16,798 bases of DNA from Lachnospiraceae bacterium UBA3386 (GTDB lineage Bacteria > Bacillota > Clostridia > Lachnospirales > Lachnospiraceae), in NCBI GenBank assembly GCA_002358875.1, contig DEPS01000075.1, positions 20,529 to 37,326 on the forward strand. Reading direction: 5' to 3'. How positions within the stretch are numbered: the first letter of the stretch is position 1; every line of letters starts with the position of its first letter. Both the position numbers and the translations under genes were made by a program. The notes beneath the pieces are model-generated. The model did not search any database and was not told where the DNA came from. It worked only from the letters and a program-made list of their open reading frames with translations. Shown piece by piece: positions 12,950 through 16,798 of this stretch.

Positions 12950-14146
12950 TCACTCTGCAGAGTTCAGCAAAGCTCTGACCATCCCGGGAATTCCGGCCAG
13001 ATCCGCTTCCTCAGGATTCCACTGGCAGCGGATATTCTCTTCGACAACATTAAAGCCTGATTCTTTCAGCTTAGCCTGAAGGAGCTTCACACTCTCTCCG
13101 CTCCAGCCGTAGCAGCCAAAGGCAGCGGCTTTTTTATTTTTGAATTTGAGCTGCTTGAGGAACTCCAGCCAGCCCGCCACGGAGGACAGATAGCTGTTGC
13201 TCACAGTCGGAGAACCGACGGCGATGGCTTTGGATTTGAACACCTCTGTCATCACCTCATTCTTATCCGATTTTGCAATATTGAAGACCTTCACCACTGT
13301 ATCCGGGCTCTGACGGTGAATCTCCTCCGCAATGCGGTGGGCGATCTTGGTGGTGCCTTCCCACATGGTATCGTATGCGATGGTCACCTGGTCCTCCTGA
13401 TAGGCGCCTGCCCACTCGGCATACTTTTTGACGATCTGCAGGGGATCGTCACGCCAGATTGCGCCGTGGGAGGGAGCGATCATCTCAAAGGTCAGATTGA
13501 ATCCTGTGATCTCCGCCAGCTTCTTTGTCAGGAACGGCGCGAAGGGATTAAGTATGTTGGCAAAATACTTCATCGCTTCTTTCCAGAGCAGGCACTGATC
13601 CGCCTTGTCGTTGAACAGCTCTTCCACCGCATAGTGCTGGCCGAAGGCGTCATTTGAGAAAAGGATGTTGTCGCCGGTCATGAATGTCGCCATGGAATCC
13701 GGCCAGTGCAGCATCTTCATCTCCACAAAAACCAGCTGCTTTCCGTTTCCGATATCCACACTGTCGCCGGTTTTGACCACATGGAAGTTCCAGCCGCGCT
13801 TTCCGTACTGTCCCTCGATGCTCTTTACCGCCTGGGCCGTGCAGTAGATCGGCGTCTCCGGAATCTGATCCATCAGAGCAGTCAGAGAGCCCGAATGATC
13901 GCACTCACCGTGGTTGGCTACGATAAAATCGATCTTCTTCAGGTCGATCTCTTTTTTCAGATTCTCAACAAAATCGAATCTGTGCGGCGTCCAAATCGTG
14001 TCGATGAGAACTGTCTTCTCCTCCTCGATCAGATAGGCGTTCTGACTGGACCCGTTCATGATGGAATAATCGTCACCGTGAAAGCTCTCCAGCTCCCAGT
14101 CAATATAGCCGATCCAGCTCACATTACCCTTTACATGTTTTCTCAT
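12950..14146 (-). CDS. fprA: Flavodiiron protein (FprA, A-type flavoprotein)
   Basis: Cytoplasmic enzyme that reduces O2 to water and/or NO to N2O in anaerobes. The 398 residues comprise a metallo-beta-lactamase-like diiron domain (about 1-250) and a flavodoxin domain (about 253-398). Diiron ligands are all visible: H79, E81, D83, H84 in NHGECDHSG, H147 in LHWPDS, D166 in SNDAFGQH and H227 in PSHGAIW. The FMN phosphate loop is YDTMWEGTTKIA. No rubredoxin or flavin-reductase domain is fused, so an external electron donor is needed. GGAGG lies about five bases before the ATG. It is second in the operon, 24 bp after the cupin gene, and followed by a long hairpin and then hcp. Partnership with hcp and a Crp/Fnr regulator points to NO defence. 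Confidence 0.96.
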   Translation of the reverse strand: MRKHVKGNVSWIGYIDWELESFHGDDYSIMNGSSQNAYLIEEEKTVLIDTIWTPHRFDFVENLKKEIDLKKIDFIVANHGECDHSGSLTALMDQIPETPIYCTAQAVKSIEGQYGKRGWNFHVVKTGDSVDIGNGKQLVFVEMKMLHWPDSMATFMTGDNILFSNDAFGQHYAVEELFNDKADQCLLWKEAMKYFANILNPFAPFLTKKLAEITGFNLTFEMIAPSHGAIWRDDPLQIVKKYAEWAGAYQEDQVTIAYDTMWEGTTKIAHRIAEEIHRQSPDTVVKVFNIAKSDKNEVMTEVFKSKAIAVGSPTVSNSYLSSVAGWLEFLKQLKFKNKKAAAFGCYGWSGESVKLLQAKLKESGFNVVEENIRCQWNPEEADLAGIPGMVRALLNSAE

Positions 14147-14170
14147 GAGGACCTCCTGTAATTTTGATAT

Positions 14171-14824
14171 TTATTCCAGCGTCAGCAGTAAAGCCATTTT
14201 GAATTTTTCCACAGCTTTGACCGAGTGCAGTCCCGCTTTGGCAAAGTGGAAATTCTCACCGGCCGCAATGGGATGTTCTTTTCCCTCATAGCCGATCACC
14301 GCCTGTCCGTCCAGGGCAAAGATCAGCGCCTCGCCGGGCGCGGCATGTTCGGAAAGTCCCGTTCCCTTGTCAAATGCCATGACCACAAATTTCATTTTGT
14401 CATTATGGACGACATCCATATTGACGATCCTGCCCTCCGCATAGGGAACAAGCTCCGCCAGTTTAAAAACCTCTCCTGCTTTGATCACATCATTCACTTT
14501 ATCATCCCTCCTTATCGAAATTTCCGTGTAGATCGTACCTTCCTTTGTCCTCATTCCCACCGGCCTGTCGGCGTAAGTCAGCACCGCCTCACCCGCAGCA
14601 AGCCGCTTCTGATAACCGTCTGCGCCATACACTTCCAGACTTCCATCCGCCACAATCAGCAGCTTGCGGTAAGGAAAGATTTCGGCGCTGATATCAGTAT
14701 TTTTTGCCAGTGAGAAATAGACGATATCGTTTTTACCGCTGTGAACTTCCTTTGATATCGTGCATCCGCTCACCGGCGCGTTATCTTTTACTATTGAAAA
14801 AACCTCTCCAACCTTCTCTTTCAT
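14171..14824 (-). CDS. Two-domain cupin protein, function unknown
   Basis: 217-residue soluble protein with two cupin-like beta-barrels (about residues 30-105 and 120-215). The second is the clearer: FDKGTGLSEHAAPGEALIFAL...GEN-FHFAKAGLHSVKAVEKFKM gives the two cupin motifs. Metal-ligand histidines are sparse in the first domain (the EIFPYRKLLIVADGSLEVYG region lacks the HxH), so only one domain may bind metal. GAAGG lies about nine bases before the ATG. It is the first gene of the cupin-fprA operon, 24 bp before fprA, and shares its control palindrome with a Crp/Fnr regulator. Position suggests a role in nitrosative or oxidative stress; no reaction can be assigned. Confidence 0.85.
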   Translation of the reverse strand: MKEKVGEVFSIVKDNAPVSGCTISKEVHSGKNDIVYFSLAKNTDISAEIFPYRKLLIVADGSLEVYGADGYQKRLAAGEAVLTYADRPVGMRTKEGTIYTEISIRRDDKVNDVIKAGEVFKLAELVPYAEGRIVNMDVVHNDKMKFVVMAFDKGTGLSEHAAPGEALIFALDGQAVIGYEGKEHPIAAGENFHFAKAGLHSVKAVEKFKMALLLTLE

Positions 14825-14976
14825 TCGCTTTTACCTTCATGCGCTTATAGCATCGTTCTTTTGTACCATCATGCTTTTTTCATTACTGCTTTATTCCATT
14901 ATTCGTTAATACCATCACGTTCGGAGCTTCTCACAAATCCTGCCCCCCGGCACCTTCCCTCTCCCGTTCTGGTTCA

Positions 14977-15005
14977 ATTATATGATTTGCACATAAAAAA
15001 TCTGT
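14977..15005 (-). promoter_or_regulatory. Predicted activator-dependent promoter of cupin-fprA
   Basis: TATAAT on the minus strand (14977-14982) lies exactly 17 bp from the ACAGAT half (15000-15005) of the palindrome, which stands in for a poor -35 box. The predicted start near 14970 puts the palindrome centre at about -41, the class II position of Crp/Fnr activators. The leader to the cupin ATG is about 145 bases with nothing clear in it. Confidence 0.65.
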
Positions 15006-15021
15006 ATCCCGGGATACAGAT
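15000..15021. promoter_or_regulatory. Perfect 22-bp palindrome, likely Crp/Fnr-type operator
   Basis: Core CTGTATCCCGGGATACAG extended by AT on each side; every base is matched by its complement. It lies between the divergent cupin-fprA operon and the Crp/Fnr regulator gene, with a TATAAT box 17 bp from each edge. It is the likely site of the regulator encoded at 15155-15829; the assignment is from position and from the two-fold symmetric sites typical of the family. Confidence 0.85.
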
Positions 15022-15044
15022 AAAAGATATTTTTGATGTATAAT
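15016..15044 (+). promoter_or_regulatory. Predicted autoregulated promoter of the Crp/Fnr gene
   Basis: ACAGAT (15016-15021, palindrome half), 17 bp, TATAAT (15039-15044). This is the exact mirror of the cupin-side promoter, with the palindrome centre again at about -41 from a start near 15051. Leader about 104 bases. Confidence 0.65.
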
Positions 15045-15154
15045 ATGTTTATCATTTTTATAATATTCTTATTACTTTACAGAAAACATAATACTGCCCT
15101 CAAAAGACTGTCAGTAAGTCAGACAGCCAAAAGCCGTTCGGGAGGAGGCCCGCG

Positions 15155-15829
15155 ATGGATTATTCCGTTCTTGAGAAAAGTTCTCTGTTTGCCCATATGA
15201 CTGCCGCAGAGTTGAGAAAGATTTTGGAAGAAACGCCCCACCATATCCAATGCTATGACAAGGGCGAGACGATACTGCACCTTATGGAGCCCGCCGAAAA
15301 GATCGGCATCATCCTGGAAGGACGAGTGGAAGCACAGAAATCCTTTCCAAACGGAAGCCAGGTGAATGTCTCCGTGCGCGTGCCCGGCGACATGATCGGA
15401 CCTGCCGCCGTATTTTCAAGAAATCAAAAATACCCCTGCGATATCGTCTCCCTGGAACCGGTCACGGTAATGATGTTCAAAAGAGACGATCTGCTGGGGC
15501 TTTTGCAAAAGGATGTAAAAATATTGGAAAATTTCACCAGAGAACTCGCGTCTGCCGCTTACATGCTGCAGCAGCGGCTGGAGCTCTTTTCCTACAACGG
15601 CATCGTGCAGAAAGCAGCCTTCTGGCTGCTGACAAGGGCCAGGCAGACAGGAAATGACAAGGTGCCTGTCCCCGGCTCCGTTTCCAAATGGGCCCTGCTC
15701 CTGAACGTCTCAAGACCCTCGCTCCACAGAGAATTGAAGCGGATGGAAGCAGACGGTATGATCTCCTACTCACCGCCTGTAATAAAAATACTTGACGCGA
15801 AAGCACTGCAAAACGTTTTGAGCCAGTGA
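15155..15829 (+). CDS. Crp/Fnr-family transcriptional regulator, probably HcpR-like
   Basis: 224-residue regulator with an N-terminal cyclic-nucleotide-binding-type barrel (about 15-115; IILEGRVEAQKSFPNG and VRVPGDMIGPAAVFS), a dimer helix (about 120-150; the sequence around LASAAYMLQQRLELF) and a C-terminal winged helix (GSVSKWALLLNVSRPSLHRELKRM, about 175-200). The FNR N-terminal cysteine cluster is missing. The arginine and serine of the cAMP pocket are not seen in canonical form, so the ligand is unknown. GGGAGGAGG lies just before the ATG. It is divergent from cupin-fprA with hcp downstream, the typical setting of HcpR-type activators of nitrosative-stress genes; heme or NO sensing is inference. 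A REP-like palindrome begins two bases after the stop codon. Confidence 0.92.
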   Translation: MDYSVLEKSSLFAHMTAAELRKILEETPHHIQCYDKGETILHLMEPAEKIGIILEGRVEAQKSFPNGSQVNVSVRVPGDMIGPAAVFSRNQKYPCDIVSLEPVTVMMFKRDDLLGLLQKDVKILENFTRELASAAYMLQQRLELFSYNGIVQKAAFWLLTRARQTGNDKVPVPGSVSKWALLLNVSRPSLHRELKRMEADGMISYSPPVIKILDAKALQNVLSQ

Positions 15830-15831
15830 AA

Positions 15832-15869
15832 CAGGGGACGGTCTGCCTAAAACAGGGAACCGTCCCCTG
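15832..15869. repeat. REP-like palindrome (GGGGACGGT / ACCGTCCCC)
   Basis: CAGGGGACGGT (15832-15842) and ACCGTCCCCTG (15859-15869) are a perfect 11-bp inverted repeat with a 16-base loop. No T-run follows on either strand, so it is not a standard terminator. The GGGGACGGT...ACCGTCCCC core resembles a palindromic repeat I have seen scattered in clostridial and deltaproteobacterial genomes next to REP-associated Y1 transposases; that link is from memory. It lies in the 46-bp gap between two convergent genes, a usual place for such elements. Confidence 0.7.
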
Positions 15870-15875
15870 GTCCAC

Positions 15876-16229
15876 TCATTTCAGCTTTTCAACCCACTCA
15901 TTTTCCTTAAAGCCCGTCAGTACAAACCCGTCACCGACCAAAAGGGGACGCTTAACAAGCATTCCGTCTGTCGCAAGAAGCGCCAGCTGCTCGTCCTCGC
16001 TCATATCCGGAAGCTTCTTTGAGAGCCCCATTTCCCTGTAAGGCATTCCGCTTGTGTTGAAGAAGCGCTTCAGCGGCAGGCCGCTCAATGCGTAGTATTC
16101 GCGCAGAGTCTGCTCATCCGGATGATTCTCCTTGATGTCGATCACCTCGTGCTCGATCCCCTTTTCAGTCAGCCATTTCAGGGCTTTCTTACAGGTTGTG
16201 CATCTGCTGTAGCAATAAACTTTAAGCAT
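15876..16229 (-). CDS. Spx/ArsC-family thioredoxin-fold protein
   Basis: 117-residue cytoplasmic protein of the arsenate reductase-like/Spx family. Start at 16229 is supported by AAGGAGG seven bases upstream and by the family N-terminus MLKVYCYSRCTTCKKALKWL. C10 and C13 form a CxxC pair as in Spx; C6 is extra. The conserved basic-proline patch appears as LVKRPLLVGDGFVLTGF (about 91-107). Two-cysteine ArsC-like proteins without an ars operon are usually redox or regulatory proteins of unproven reaction; true arsenate reduction is doubtful. It is convergent with the Crp/Fnr gene and separated from it by the REP-like palindrome. A thiol-stress role would suit the neighbourhood. Confidence 0.9.
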   Translation of the reverse strand: MLKVYCYSRCTTCKKALKWLTEKGIEHEVIDIKENHPDEQTLREYYALSGLPLKRFFNTSGMPYREMGLSKKLPDMSEDEQLALLATDGMLVKRPLLVGDGFVLTGFKENEWVEKLK

Positions 16230-16410
16230 TTTCTTCCTCCTTATCTTTTTCCCGGAGCACGGCAGGCACGAAGACCCGCAAGCCGTCCCCATTTTCTTTA
16301 TCAAATCTCCGTCAGACCGTCATGAATGCCTGTCCGCAATAACTCATGCCTGTTACTCACAATACTTATATATTTTGATTGTAAAAGTATATTGCTCAAA
16401 AAACAATAAG

Positions 16411-16453
16411 TTTATCCCCCGGCAAAGCTTCTGCAGCCTTGCCGGGGGATAAA
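16411..16453 (-). terminator. Strong intrinsic terminator after the rhamnosidase gene
   Basis: TTTATCCCCCGGCAA (minus 16453-16439) pairs perfectly over 15 bp with its complement at 16425-16411 across a 13-base loop. A T-run (TTATTGTTTTTT) follows on the minus strand, starting one base after the stem. It ends the gene at 16465 and insulates the Spx/ArsC gene. Confidence 0.85.
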
Positions 16454-16464
16454 GGGATGGAACA

Positions 16465-16798
16465 TTACAGATACTTTCTGATGAGGTAGACCGGAGTGCA
16501 GCTCCATGCATGGCAGTAGCTGTTCACGATCGGAGATCCGTAGGGCGAGTAACCGGGCTGGTCGGGATCGAATGCCTCCCAGAAGGTGTCGGCGCCGAGG
16601 TCGATCATCTTTCCCCAGTATTCTTTCATGAGAGAGACGGCTTCCTCCTTAAGTCCCGCTTCAAAGAGGGCTTCGACAATGTGATGATACATATAAGGTG
16701 TCGCGATATTCCTCACGGGGAACAGGTCTCTGACCGCAGTCTGCATGATCTTTTTGTTCTCTTCATCGGTCATGACGTGGGCGAGGACCATCCAGACC
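16465..16798 (-). CDS. Alpha-L-rhamnosidase-like glycoside hydrolase (GH78 type), 5' end outside window
   Basis: C-terminal about 110 residues of a larger enzyme; the frame is open to the window edge. The sequence has the (alpha/alpha)6-barrel end seen in GH78 and related six-hairpin glycosidases: ATPYMYHHIVEALFEAG, then GADTFWEAFDP and NSYCHAWSCTPVYLIRKYL near the C-terminus. The GADTFWE and the NSYCHAW...P blocks are strongly rhamnosidase-like. The catalytic acids lie further upstream, outside the window. Removal of terminal L-rhamnose from plant glycans or glycosides is the likely role. It has a strong terminator after the stop and no evident link to the stress genes. Confidence 0.85.
   Translation of the reverse strand, partial: VWMVLAHVMTDEENKKIMQTAVRDLFPVRNIATPYMYHHIVEALFEAGLKEEAVSLMKEYWGKMIDLGADTFWEAFDPDQPGYSPYGSPIVNSYCHAWSCTPVYLIRKYL

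Noticed and set aside
15832..15869. Standard intrinsic terminator for the Crp/Fnr gene
   Set aside because: The stem is strong but neither strand has a T-run after it, and the sequence looks like a REP-type palindrome.

Overview
The window looks like chromosome from an anaerobic, mid-GC Firmicute, most likely a Lachnospiraceae-type clostridium. Pointers are strong GGAGG ribosome sites, an oligopeptide ABC transporter of Gram-positive type, a NifS/NifU-type Fe-S pair, an FprA-type flavodiiron protein with hybrid cluster protein, and an alpha-L-rhamnosidase. This is inferred from gene content only.

Layout. (1) 1-2762, minus: an oligopeptide/dipeptide importer read oppB, oppC, oppD, with oppD cut by the window edge; a good promoter with a small dyad lies upstream and two tandem hairpins lie between oppC and oppD. 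(2) 3214-7533, minus: a sulfur and Fe-S block read nifS, iscU, a short Cys-containing leader ORF, metY, cysK. Across a 482-bp gap it is divergent from an Rrf2/IscR-like regulator (8016-8423, plus). (3) 8648-11163, plus: aldose 1-epimerase and a sodium:solute symporter that is broken at its 3' end. (4) 11099-15829: a nitrosative/oxidative-stress block, cupin, fprA and hcp on minus, divergent from a Crp/Fnr regulator on plus. (5) 15832-16798: a REP-like palindrome, a Spx/ArsC-family thiol protein and the 3' end of a GH78-like rhamnosidase with a strong terminator.

How the genes fit together. NifS takes sulfur from cysteine and IscU receives it for Fe-S cluster assembly. MetY and CysK make homocysteine and cysteine from sulfide. 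The divergent regulator has three Cys placed as in cluster-binding IscR, and near-identical dyads overlie the predicted core promoters of both nifS and the regulator. The Crp/Fnr regulator shares a perfect 22-bp palindrome with the cupin-fprA operon, placed symmetrically at about -41 from both divergent start sites.

The most interesting signal is in front of metY. A 23-codon ORF with a very good ribosome site ends in Cys-Arg-Cys-Arg-Gly. Its middle codons are complementary, with two single-base bulges, to the metY Shine-Dalgarno and start codon. This suggests translational attenuation that reads cysteinyl-tRNA supply. Second is the mirror-symmetric divergent promoter. Third is the junction at about 11120 where the symporter gene has lost its end and hcp has apparently lost its stop codon.
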